From positions 7,459,500 to 7,523,499 of the forward strand of contig NC_052517.1 of assembly GCF_014356525.2 (NCBI RefSeq): a stretch of 64,000 nucleotides of DNA. The letters are read 5' to 3'. This document shows, piece after piece, positions 21,485 to 35,200 of the stretch. A program made the position numbers and the translations under genes. Each line of letters begins with the position of its first letter. Positions within the stretch are counted from its first letter, which is position 1. The notes below the pieces were generated by a model. It saw nothing but the letters and a program-made list of their open reading frames with translations, searched no databases and was not told where the DNA came from. Source of the stretch: Nilaparvata lugens. Taxonomy: Eukaryota; Arthropoda; Insecta; Hemiptera; Delphacidae.

Positions 21485-22866
21485 AAAGCCCTACACCACG
21501 GCTTATCACCACAAAATGATTCAGTATCAACACAACACGAGATAGTATCACCAAACATGATACAGTATCTGAACACATGATACAGTATCACCAAAAATGA
21601 TACAGAATCATCTCAACTTGATACACAATAGGTACCATAATCTGATACAAAACTTCCAAACTTTGAATCAGTTCTACAAACCATGGGATATATCCTTATG
21701 CTATCACCATAAATGATACAGTATTGATACAATATGATACAGTATCATTTCAACTTGATACCGTATCAACACAAATGATACAGTATAATCCTAACTTGAT
21801 ACACAACATCATAACTTGATACAAAACTTACAAACTTTGAATGAATTCTATAAACCATGGGATATCTTCTTGTTATGCTATCACCATAAATGATACAGTA
21901 TTGATACAATATGATACACTATCATCTCAACTTGATACCGTATCAACACAAATGATACAGTATCATCACAACTTGATACACCACATCATAATTTGATACG
22001 AAACTTCCAAACTTTGAATGAATTCTATAAACCATGGGATAGTGCTCCTTGTTATGCTATCACCATAAATGATACAGTATCATCTCAACTTGATACAGTA
22101 TCACCAAAAATGATACAGTATCATCACAACTTGATACACCACACCATAATTTGATACAAAACTTCCAAACTTTGAATGAATTCTACAAACCATGATATTT
22201 TCTTATGCTATCACCATAAATGATATAGTACTGATACAATATGATACAGTATCATCTAAAATTGATACAGTATCAACACAAATGATACAGTATCATCACA
22301 ACTTGATACACCACACCATAATTTGATACAAAACTTCCAAACTTTGAATGAATTCTATAAACCATGGGAAAGCTCCTTGTTATGCTATCACCATAAATGA
22401 TACAGTATCATCTCAACTTGATACAGTATCACCAAAAATGATACAGTATCATCACAACTTGATACACCACACCATAATTTGATACAAAACTTCCAAACTT
22501 TGAATGAATTCTACAAACCATGATAATCTTCTTATGCTATCACCTTAAATAATACAGTATTGATACAATATGATACAGTATCATCTCAACTTGATACAGT
22601 ATCAACACAAATGATACAGTATCATCACAACTTGATACACCACACCATAATTTGATACGAAACTTCCAAACTTTGAATGAATTCTACAAACCATGATAAT
22701 CTTCTTAAGCTATCACCATAAATGATACAGTATTGATACAATATGATACATTATCACCATAAATGATACAGTATCATCTCAACTTGATACACTACACCTT
22801 AATTCGATACAAAACTTCAAAACTGAATGAATTCTACAAACCATATGTGATATCTTTTCTCGATGA
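21485..22866. repeat. GATAC tandem array 1, about 8 units
   Basis: Units of roughly 160-175 bp with repeated TGATACAGTATCA, CCATAATTTGATACAAAAC, TTCCAAACTTTGAATGAATT and the end module CCATGGGATATCTTCTTATG. It ends about 35 bp beyond the DCX-EMAP stop codon. Confidence 0.93.
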
Positions 22867-22899
22867 TAATAGTTATTCAAAATATATTTCTTTGTGAAT

Positions 22900-23053
22900 C
22901 TAATCGTCTACTATGTCCCATAGCATGAGTGTAGCATCACTTCCTCCAGCTGTTACCACATTTCGGTCATTAAACAGAAATCTGGCGCAAGATATCTGCA
23001 TACTGTAAACTTTCTCCTCGTGGTATTCAGCCTTTGCACTCACGCAAGGATGT
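22900..23053 (-). CDS. DCX-EMAP: DCX-EMAP exon 17: last WD40 blade and stop
   Basis: Acceptor TGTTTTACAG|A. It encodes [40 protein letters not shown] and MLWDIVDD, then TAG at 22902-22900. The ending MLWDI-x-DD is a natural propeller end, so the C terminus looks complete. A GATAC tandem array begins only some 35 bp after the stop. No AATAAA was seen in the first few hundred bases on this strand. Confidence 0.93.
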
Positions 23054-26000
23054 CTGTAAAACAAGAAGAAAACATCCGTTAATTAGTTTAGAATAAAATA
23101 ATCATTATTATATTAGACCTATCATTTACCAGTAGTTCTGTGAACAGTAGACCTCGCGCGCAATTATAAACCAAAGCCTCCTCTGTCCATACTTTCCATC
23201 AGAGTAAATTCTGTCCTGTCCTGTCGGTGAGATAACGGAATGGAAACTACTAATGGCTGTTGGGGTTGGTGTATCAATAATGCTAACATCAATAGCTGAT
23301 CTCCTTTAGAAGACATACTGGCAACAGGAAAGCCCGAGTTCATAGCAGAGAAAGATCGAGAGACAATACTAAGCTATTTTAGTTATTAATTGCATGCAAT
23401 CAAAAGTTCATGAAAATTGCATTCAATGAGGAATGCAATTAATAGTCTACACAGCTGCTAATGTTTTACCAAGTTACATTGAGATATTGAATCACATGCG
23501 TCATGGCATGCAATTTATAATCCAGCTGATTTATGATGAATAATTCTATAGTCTGATTTTTACTCTAATATTGGCGTATGAAGGAGGTTCCTTTTCCTTT
23601 TATAGGTATTATCCTTGAAATCAAAATTTCCAAAAACCTTGTAAAAACGCTAACATCAAATAAAGCTATAATCTCCTTCAAGACATACTGGCAACAGGTC
23701 AGCCCGAGTTGAAAGCAGAGAAAGATCGAGAGAAATACTATGTTACTTTCAGTCATTAATTGCATGCGTCATTGCATGCAACTAATAGTCCACACAACAG
23801 CTGATTTTTCACAAAGTTACATTGAGATATTAATTGCATGCATCATTGCATGCATTTAATGCATGTAATTAATAGTGCACTAGACAGCTGATTTGTGATG
23901 TTGAATGCAAATTTGATTTATTCTATAGTCTGATTTTCAAGGTAATATTGGCGTTCAAAGGAGACTTCTTTTCCTTCCGTATTATCCTTAAAATGAAAAA
24001 TGTCAAAAAACCTTTTGTTTATGTCGACGCGAAATCTTTTACCATGTTTCGCCGGAAATGCGGAACATAAAATAATATAAACATAAAGAGAAATGCAAAA
24101 CTGTCAACTTGACAGACTATTTTACTATTCTACTATTTTAATGGAATGTTCTACGATAAAAATGGTTTAATTTACCTGAAGAATCTGAGATAACCCTCTG
24201 TATCTCCGACAATCATCAGATCATGAGCAGCTGAACGATTGACTGTTGAAATCATTGACGTTGATGGATAGTAGCGATTGTTCCAGATACCTTGAACATA
24301 AAAATGATTCATCAAAAGATTATATTATGTTTAAAGGGACGGATTCAAGGATCCAAAGGTTCAAAAAACCCCACACGTCAACCAGAGCTTATTGTGCGTC
24401 CCAAGTAAGTTAGTTGGGCAGACCAATACCTGTGTCCTTTACAAGATCCAGGAGTTTTTCCCTATACTGACATCCCATTCATCACCTGTTTGCTTGCAGC
24501 CAAACACAGCCCTTCTCCTTGCACCTAGTCTGTCACAATCCAGTGTGATATGCTTCACCGTCTCTTCAGCGTGACCTACGTGAGTTCCACTCCTGGCCTT
24601 CTTCGCCGGTCCTTCCGCTGAGTAAGGGATCGCCAAATTGCCTCTAGGGCACCTGGCCACCCTCAACTCAGCCTCTTGACCCACATTTGTGCCTGGAGCT
24701 TCACCCATCTCTGATCTCATGGGTTTTCTATTTTTTCCCCTACGAAACTTTGCAGGGTCGAAAGCCTCACCACTCCCAAGAACTTCTGCCTAAATGGCCG
24801 CCCTTCTTTGAGCAGTGTTTTGGCCTCTCCACCCACAAATTCGTGACCTACGGGAGTTCCACTCCTTGCCTTTTTGTAGGTCCTTCCACTGGAAGAGGGG
24901 ACGCAAAACTACCTCTAGGGCGCCCAGCCACCCTCGACTCAGCCTCTTGATCCACATTTGTGCCTGGAGTTTCACCCATCTCCGATCTCTTAGGTTTTTT
25001 ATTTTTGCCCCTCCAAAACTTGGCAGGGTCAAAAGCCTCACCTCTCCCAAGAACTTTTGCCTGAATGGCTGCCCTACTGTGAGCAGTAGTGATGTTTGGT
25101 CTCTCCACCCGCAAACTGCTTGGTTGCTCTATTGCATCCTCAGGCATTCCTGAAGTTCTTGCATTTCTGAACTTCTGAGAAGCTCATCCTCCCTCTCCAA
25201 TTGGGATGGTGTGATTGATCTTACAACGTGATCAGTAGAAGCACGGAATAAGCATACCAGTGCTTCTCTACTCTGTGGTAGAAGCCTTCTCAATGTTGAT
25301 AGCCTCTACATAAGAGTGCAATGGAACCTCTTGTCTCCTGAAGCACCTATTTCAAATCGAGGAACCTGCCCTGATAAGGCAGATACCGATGAGTTTGAAG
25401 GCAAAGCAACTTCTGGAGTAGCTTCGGTTAGTTCATGTGGTTCCCACGAACAGCTAGGGAAATGAAGTCAACCTAGACAGAGCCCCACATGTCCAGGTAT
25501 GGCTAAATACTGCAGGAGGGCGCCTGGTATCCTGCAGGCACTGTTAGAGACACTATATAAAAGCACCATCCATCAGCACGGTCCACATCACACCTTGGGT
25601 TGGCCTAAGAAGAAGTGAGAATATGGCCAAGGAAGGCCAACAGATAAAAAAAAGAAGAATGGCAAAAAGCTTAGTCAATGGGAAAGTGCCATTCTAGGAA
25701 TAAAAAGTTCCAAAGTATATTAAGAAAGAGAAGAAGTGTTATGGGAGAAGGGCTTTGGAAAGGTGGTCCCTTTTAGTCACCTCCTATGACAAGCAGGGAT
25801 ACTGTGGGTGTATTCTGGTTATCAACAAATTCTTGAGTATGTTATTCGACTCATATTTCCCACAATCCACAGGTGGCGAGATAAGTATAAGCCTTTTTAA
25901 TAAATAATACTGAGGGTGAGCTCTCAGATTTGTGTGTGGGTAACAAGTGAGAGGGATGATGATGAGTGGATGATGACTACTTTTCAGGTAGTTGGGACTG

Positions 26001-29000
26001 ATGGCTTATCGTCTTCTCCAAAAGATGGAGTGGCCATAATTATCTATGTGATTGTGCTGTGGTCAAAAAATTTTGCCCCAGTCAAGATTTGAACTCGGGT
26101 TCTCTTGATTATTAGACCGGCGCATTATCACTTACTCCAACGAGCCACCAAATTATTATTGTTAGTAGCTTGTACAGTAGGTAACGTCTTCACGGTATGC
26201 ATATAATTATTCTGTCTTAACTTAGTTTCAGGCAAAAGCTGTATTAAACTTGTACGGTAAATGTTCCTTACCGTACTTGTAACGTAATATACTACATATA
26301 CACACCTGCTATGAGATATCCGAGCGTACATGTTTGTGAGTACCATTTGGTATCTTTCATTGTGACAGGACTCTTCTCCACAGATAGGTTCCGTATATCC
26401 CCTGAAATAAAAAATATACACTCAATAATTTCAATAATTTAATAATTGACAAGGTTTATTTCTATCTGAAACAAATTCAATCATTTCTAAGGTATTTGAT
26501 CAACAATAGTGTAATATCAATCGAGAGTGAAACTATCAATATCAGGATCAAATAACGCTAAATAACGATGCTTGAACTATAGTGAGGTCCACGTTATAAT
26601 GGCAGTGAAGAAGGATAGGAGAAAAACGTTGCCGATCCTCTGTCTTGTCAATGCCCTCTATAGACGGTCAAACACTGCCATTATAACATGGACTTCACTA
26701 TAGCAGGTGACCCGTGCTCCACAAGGGTCTATTTCAAAACTTGACAAACTGAAAACTTGACCGATTGGAATCTTGGCCTATAACCATCCTCGGTAAATTA
26801 GAAATCTATATACAACATTTCAAGTTAATAAGTTGAGTAGTTGAGACGTGATGATGCGTCATTCGGGAATTTCCTATTCCGTACGTGTATAAGCCAGTTC
26901 TTTCCTTTATTATATTATATATTGTATTGACTTTACACCAAATCAAAACAAACATCAATATTATAGTTTATAGTGTAAATTTTATTCAATTGATTCGGAA
27001 ATAGTATATTTCGCACGTAGAGCAGAATATGAGATTTTTCCGGCTCGAAATCGGTTTTCAAGTCCGAGGCCGTAGGCCGAGGACTAGAAAAGATTGAGAG
27101 CCGGAAAAACATTTTTGCCCGTGGTGCGAACGCTATTTTTCGCCACACACAAAAATAAACAATATATATATATGAGAATAGTTGTTTACTAAGCACTTCC
27201 GAAAGCAGAAGTGGAAGGTGATAGCTCTAGCAAATCTGAGGTAATCTGAATATCAGGAAATTGTCCAAGTATTTTCATTTTTCATTCTGATTTGTCTAAA
27301 TAACCTAAAAGATGATGTTCAATTATATGGGAGGTTGAGTTTATACATTTTTATTCTTTCAAATGACAATAAAATGATTATTATTATAAATGTTTTAATT
27401 ATTGAATAATGAACACAAATAATGAAAAGTTTTTTGATCATCTGTTTTTTATCACCTTTCTTAGTTGCATGTTAGCGGCTGGAAAAGGTACTCTTTCCGG
27501 CCTAGGCCGGAAAGAAATCTGTTCTGACGTCAGACGAGAGTCGTCTGCAAACAATGTCTTTCAGATCTACATAGGGACTGGAAAACAGCTGCTTTCTGTG
27601 CAGTGTGGCGGAAAATAAACTTTCAAAATAATTATTTGAAAATTGTACTTATAGAATACAAGATCGTAGCACTCACTATAGTGAGAACTCACTAAGCTTG
27701 ATTAATAAATATATTATAATAATATAATGAATGAATTAATTTGATTTCTTTTGAGTTGTACTTACAGAATACAAGATCGTAGTCCCCGGTCTGGACTTGT
27801 AGGAAATATCCGTCAGTGCTAAAGTCCAACTGCGCAATTGGCTGAGTCCCCCTGATTTTATTTGACTTCTTGTAGGAGAAGCCGTCTCGACTCACTCTGA
27901 ACAGATAAATGCTGCCGTTCTGGGAGCCTATTGACAACATGTCCCCAGCTGAAAAACAAAACACATTTTATTGTTAAACAAAAATCCCAATTAAATTCTG
28001 TAAATCACACCGAAGACTTCTGCTACTGCAAAATATTGACAACAGGGTTAACAGCTAGATGAAATCCGATTATTTCAGAACAAAGCAAAACAAATTATGT
28101 TGGAAAAATGAGTAATATTATTTTTGCCACTTTTTTCTCTGTGGTAATTCTTTTTTCAAAAATGCGTGGACGTTACCCGTAGAAAGAGGAGGAGAAGGAA
28201 GAGAAGGAAAAAGAAGAGGTGGAAGAGGAGGGAAAGGGAGGGGTGGAAGAGAAAAAGAAAGAGAAGGAAGAGAAGGAGAAGGAAGAGGAGAAGGAAGAGG
28301 AGAAGGAAGAGGAGCAAAAGAAAGAGGTGGAAGAGGAAGAGAAGGAGAGGGAAGAGGAGAAAAAGGAAGAGGTGGGAGAAGAAGAGAAGTAGAAAGGAGA
28401 GGTGGAAGAGAAGGAGTAGGAAGAGGAGAAGAAAAAAGATAAGGGGAAGGAAGACGAGGAGAAGGAATTGGAGGAGAAGGAAGATTAGGAGAAGCAAGAG
28501 GAGGCGAATGAAGTCGAGGAGGAGGAAGAGAAGAAGAAGGAAGAGGAGGAGGAGGAAGAGGACTAGTAGCAAGATGTAGAGGAGGAAGAGTAGGGGGAGG
28601 AGAAGAATTAGGAGGGTAGAATGAGGAGAAAGAGGAGGAGTAGAAGGAAAAGTAGGGTGAGTAGATGGGTGAGGAGGTGGAAGAGTAGGAGAAGGAGGAG
28701 GAGGAGAACAAAGATTATAAGGAGAAAATAGTAGTGAGTATAATAATGTTGTATAATACCATGGAGTAAAGATACTGTTTAATACTGTTCAAGTTTCTCT
28801 ATCACTATTTATTTAGGCTAGTTTCAAATTTTAATTTTATATGATTCATATAGATATTATATCATAGAATAATTTATATGAAATATTATATCATAGAATA
28901 ATTTTTTATACTATTTATTTGTCTCAGTTATTACTGACCAGGAGCAAAGTTCTGACAGCTGAGTATGGACCCACAGACCCTGACCGTGGCGACCATAGCA

Positions 29001-32000
29001 CCTGACTCTGAGTTGAGCACAATGAGGTGGCCATCAGCTGTGCCTACAGACAGAACCACTCCGAACGGATGGAACGCAAGCGAAGTGCACTCGTAAGCCA
29101 CCTGCAACGTAACGAAACACAAATGATACTGTATCACAAATCTCAAATAAAATGCAACGCGAAACAAAAGATACTGTATCACAAATCTCAAATATAATAT
29201 TTATTGTTTTTGAAGGGACGGATTGAAGGATCCAAAGATTCGAAGAACCCCACACGTCAACCGAAGCTTATTGTGTTCCCAAGTAGTATGTTAGTTGGGC
29301 AAACCAATACCTGTGTCCTTTACAAGAACCATATATTAATATTTGACAATATATATATTAACATATATAATATTTATTGTTTATTGTTTTAGAAGGGACG
29401 GATTCAAGGATCCAAAGATTCAAAGAACCCCACACGTCAACCGAAGCTTATTGTGTTCCCAAGTGGTATGTTAGTTAGGCAAACCAATACCTGAGTCCTT
29501 TACAAGAACCAGGAGTTTTCCCTATACTAACATCCCATTCATCACCTGGTTGCTTGTCGCTTAGCAGTCTCTTCAGACTGATTAGTCCTCGTGACCTACG
29601 TGAGTTCCACTCCTGGCCTTCTTTGTAGGTCCTTTCGCTGAGGAAGGGGCGGCCAAGTAGCCTCTAGGGCGCCCGGCCTTGACTCAGCCTCTTGACTCAC
29701 ATTTATGCCTGGAGTTTCACCCATCTCTGGTCTTTTGGGTATTTCTTCTTGCCCCTCCAAAACTCTGCAGGGTCAAAAGCCTCACCTCTCCCAAGAAGTT
29801 TTGCTTGAATGGCTGCCCTTCTTTGAGCAGTGGTGAGTTTTGGCCTCTCCACCCACAAACCTACTTTAGTTCCACTCCTGGCTTTTTTGTTAGTCCTTCC
29901 GCTGAAGGAGGGGTCGCCAAATTGCCTTTAGGGCACCTGGTCACCCTCGACTCAGCCTCGTGACCCGCATTTGAGTTTCACCCATCTCTGATCTCTTGGG
30001 TTTTTCTTTTTGCCCCTCCGAAACTGCCCTGATGGGGCAGATCCTGTGGGTTTGAAGGCAAGGCAACTTCTGGAGTTGCCTTGGGGTCCCTTTTATTCGA
30101 CTCCCACGACAAGCAGGGATACTGTGGGTGAATTCTGGTTTTCAACACATTCTTGAGTACGATGTCCGACTCAAAGCTCCCTCAACCCACAGGGGGCACT
30201 TGCCAGTTTAGAACGGTAACATAGACGCCACTGTATACCTACTTTTCTCTGCTCCGCATTTCCCTCCAAGTCAAATGTAATTTGTTTGGACTATAGTGAG
30301 GTCCACCTTTTAATGACAGTATTTGATCAACTCTGGTTTTGCTATCCTTGTCTATCATTCAACAAAGCCGGTGTTGCTATCCTTTTCAAGGTTCACAACG
30401 ATGCCAATTATGTTTTTGACAGTGTAGAAATATAATTAATTAATGCAGATAATCAGCATCGCTATTCTTCCATCTTTATCCACTGTCATTATAACGTGGA
30501 CCACACTATAATTATAATAGACCCATTCTGCAGTTGTAGAATCATTTTTGTATATGATTTGAGCTTGTAGCTTCTTTATTGCTTTTGCAAAATAATCCGG
30601 CTACATTACGTTTTACGTTATAACTGTTTTGCTCGAACAATAAAGTCGTGTTTTACACTCTGAGACACCCGGTTGCACAAAAACCGGTTAAATTCAAACC
30701 GTGATTAATTTCAGGAGAACCAATCAGAGAAGGCCTTTTTAATAAGACGGCTTCTGTGATTGGTTCTCGTGGAATTATTCACGGTTAAAATTTAACCGGC
30801 TTTTGTGCAACCGGCACTTAATACATAAAGCTTCTATACAAGAGTTTTATAATAGTCTAAGCATCTACAACGCAAAAGTTAGATGTAGAGATGAGACACG
30901 AGTCTTATGTAAGTCTACAGTAAGACCACTGTTCATAGAACTATAGTGAGGAGGTCCACGTTATAATGGCAGTGTTTGATTAGCAATGGTATTCCTTATG
31001 GTATTCCTAATGGTATTCCAATGGTATTAGCAATGGCTATCCTTGTCTATCGTTCAACAAAGCGGATAGCGCTATCTCTTTCTCACTCTGCTCTGTTGTC
31101 AGATCGTCTTTTAACAATGTATAATTGATAATTAATTACCAAAATATTTCATCTTAATTATGGAAATTTATTATGAAATTATTGAGAAATATAATTTATT
31201 ACTTAATAAAATACAATTGATTATTTTAAACGAGAATGAACAGTTAATATTACATCAATAAACCTGTTTCAGCTACCTTCTATAGAAGGAATTGACAAGA
31301 CAGAGAATCGGCAACGTTGTTCTCCTATCTTTCTTCACTGTCATTATAAAGTGTATGTCACTATAGTTAGTCAGCTATTGTGGTTAATTTCTGATTGACT
31401 ATTAATTATCATGTTTATCAAATAGTTTACCTGTGTTGACCAGATAAGTTTATGTTTCCTCCACATGGCAATAACCTTATCATGTCCAGCTGAAGCGAAT
31501 AGATCATCATCAGGGTGAACTGCCAGGCCTAGAAGCTGCTTGTGATGACCGAAAACCACCTGACAACAAAATAAAAAAATGTAATACAATTTGATGAACT
31601 ATTTCATGACCAAAAACCACCCGAGAACAAAATAAAAGAATGCATTACAATTTAATGAATAAAGCTGCGTTCACATCAAAGTTGATAGCTTAATCCTTAT
31701 TGATTCTATTAGATCGAACATATCTTATCATACACATGATGAACATATGTGTTTGTCAAGTTCCGTGCAATCTCTATGAGGATTAGGTTATTAACATTTT
31801 GTTAATAACTTTGGTGTGAACACAGCTTTAATCTCATGGATTTATCTATTACTGAATTTGAAATGTTCTGTCCCAAAAATTTAAACTTCAGGCGCTCATA
31901 TCTCGAAAGTAATGATCGAAAAAAAGTTTTCCTGAGAAAACTTTTACATTTTGATAGCTTGATAATAATTATACAAATCGACATTTAACAAAATGTTAAT

Positions 32001-32222
32001 AAATTTGGTGTAAACCTGGCTTTAGAATTGATATTGTGAAGTTTCCCCAAAATTGAAAAACAGATTTTTATTTTCCTGTTTTCAAAAAAAAAAAAAAAAA
32101 ACGAAAACATTTTCATTTACATTTTTAGTTTTTTTTTAGTTAGGTCATGTGAGAGGCCCTGAAATTGATCAGTTGCGACCTGAAAACTCTGACAACAGAC
32201 ATCAGCCAGCCAGGTCACTCGA

Positions 32223-32264
<42 letters not shown>

Positions 32265-35200
32265 CATTATTATTATTATATTATTATTCATTTATTTTTT
32301 TTTATTTACAAGTTCCTACCTGATTGAACCGCCTCTGTAATGACCCCTCAACTATTTGGTTCTTGATTGTCCCCACATAAATATTCCCATCATTCCTTCC
32401 CGGTCTTTGGGGATATATGCTTCTCACTCCTCCGAATATTTCTGGCAGCTGAAAAATATTAAGAATTTAATGATTAACAAAATTTGAAACCGAAATTATG
32501 GACAGAATATAATAGAACTAGCCGTCAGGCTCGCTTCGCTCGCCATATCCGTCTAGCCAGGGGGCTCCGCCCCCTGGACCCCCGACTGGATCGTCCAAGA
32601 ATGAGTTCAGCCGGCTCGCTTCGCTCGCCTGCATTTTTCATTTGAGCATTTTTATCATATGTTAGGACAATATCAGTCGGGGGTCCAGAAACGTCTGGCC
32701 AAACGGATATGGCGAGCGAAGCGAGCCTGACGGCTAGTAATACAGTATAATATTCCCAGGATTGAAGTAGCAGTGCCCAATCAATTTTTCCGCGATAAAT
32801 GCATTTAAATCTTCAACTTGGTGCCAACCTAACAAAGTCAACTCAACTTAATGCCAACCTGACAAAATTATTAATTTAGTTGCCAGTTAACAACTGTTTC
32901 GAAGAGGTATTCTATCTAGATTATAGTTCTATAGAAACATATGATATGGAAATTTCAATTATAATTAAGAGATTGGGAGAAGAAGAATATACATGCTAAA
33001 AGACGAACTTTAAACCCTTAAAAACCACCCTTAGAGTTAAAATATCGCCAAAAGATTTCTTAGTGCGCCTCTAAAGGGCCAACTGAACATACCTACCAAA
33101 TTTGAACGTTTTTGGTCCGGTAGATTTTTAGTTATGCGAGTGAGTGAGTGAGTGAGTGAGTGAGTGCCATTTCGCTTTTATATATATATAGATAGGTAGA
33201 TAGATGGATAGCCTATTGCCTTTATTCATCACACTTAAAAATATTACAAGTGTTGTGGCCACTCAAACCAAAAAAAAAAAAAATAATAATAAATAAATAG
33301 AATAGAGAGAATAGAAAAAATGCTATGTTGTCCTATTATATTAAGTGGTATGTATTTGGTTTTTTATGGTTATTTATATGGTTATTCATGTCCAACGGAT
33401 CTCGAAAACGGCTCCAATGATTTTCAAGAAATTTGAAACATAGTAGGTTTATGATATAGAAGTTCGATTGCACTAGGTCTCATCCCTGGGAAAACACGCT
33501 GAACGACATGAAAAGGATAACAATTATTCATCCTTGGAAAAACAGATTATAATTTCGTCGTCTGTCGATAACAGAAGATGCGTGTGTGGGAGAGAAACAT
33601 AATTATTTCCAGCTGTGTAATCAATCAGCTAATCTCAGTAGAAAATCTAGAAATTTTAATCGACTTAATCAAAATAATCTGATTTGTTGACATGACATGG
33701 TATATCATTTTACATTAGAGTAAAACATAATATTCAAAGTTGATAATTATTTTACAGTTTCAAGTGATTAATGAGTGTTATTTTGTTATTCAATTTGGTT
33801 TGTAAACAATCTAAATGATAACTTTTCTGTTTTCAAATGTTTGGACTGAAAATTGGACCTGAATTCAAGTGTATGGAACAAAACCTCTTTTTAGGACTAT
33901 AGTGTATAAATATCAAAATTCGGGGAAGAAACAGTTTTGGGCTGTGCCTGTTAGTCCTTCCCCAATATCATTTTAAAGAATTGTGTTCTGTTTATCAATA
34001 ACAGAATTATCTATAAATAACGAGCGAAGCTCGGTTCCCCGATATTTCAAGTTAACACAATACATCATACAAAAGATATACAGTTACAAATACACATTTC
34101 TGGCTCAATTAGACAACCGTCAGCAGGACAGAAAGTAAAGTAGATAAATCTGTTTTGGATTTTCACTCACATGAATACTCAAATATTTCACGAGTGCTTA
34201 AAAAACAGAATTCCACTTTTTCAAGAACTACAAATTGGTAGAAATTTAGATAATAATATTATGAACCAATCAAGCAGAAATTTGTACTTGAGTTCAGAGT
34301 TCAGATACTAAGGGACGGTTTCCGAGCTCAGGATTTAGCTAAGTTCTAGACTTTAAACAGCTGGAGTCAGAAAATCGGCTTTCCGAAACGTAGTCATAGT
34401 CTACGTTTAGATTAAATAATTTCGAAAAACTAGAACATTGAACACAAAAAAATGGAGAGAAAACAGTGTGAATTCTCAGCTTGAATTATTTAGGAATGTT
34501 TCATTTCGTCAAGGAAAACGTTTCCAATTATAGAAATGAGAAAATAAAGATTGTCATAAAAACTACGACTACGCCCCGTTTCGGAAAGTCAATTTTCTGA
34601 CTCCAGCTGTTCAAAGTCTTCAACTTAGCTGAATCGCGAGCTCGGTAACCGGCCCTAGTTATTTATATTTTTTGTTATTGTCATTCAATCTTAGCTGTTT
34701 TCCACACATGAAATCAATCCGGCTGTTTGCAGAACATATGATTCTCATTACAGCATACTCTACTGTAATGAAACCATCTGTTTTCTTTACAGTCGAGTAT
34801 GTTTCCTAGTTAATAAATAGGAACAGAAAAAACAACAAAACCTACTCTAGAACATGGTACGCCATAGTGGAGTAGGTCAATTTCCACACAGAAAAAACTA
34901 AACAAGTAGAGGACACATTATAAGAATTTTTTGTAACTAACTATTGTATGTAATATTGTAATTTATCTAATATTTTGTGTAATTGATGTTGTAGTTTCAG
35001 TTTTTTTGGGAAATAAACATTTATTTATTTATTTATTTATCTACTTATGCTATCGTTTCTCTATGATTCTAGTCTCGGCTAACGCCTCGACCAGAAACAT
35101 CATTCTCGCCTGCAAAAGGCCCCTTGCCGTTCTTGTTACGTAAGATACTATTAAATGATTGAACTTAACAAGATCAACTTACTTTAGTGTCTGTAATCTT

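Noticed and set aside
26060..26152. Functional tRNA gene on the - strand
   Set aside because: Box A and box B are only approximate, acceptor stem pairing is absent and it continues into SINE body sequence.
28118..28711. Long readings (up to 197 residues) rich in Ser/Pro, Leu/Phe or Lys/Arg on both strands
   Set aside because: They arise from a near-pure purine/pyrimidine tract that is open in most frames; no domain, no start context, no splice fit.
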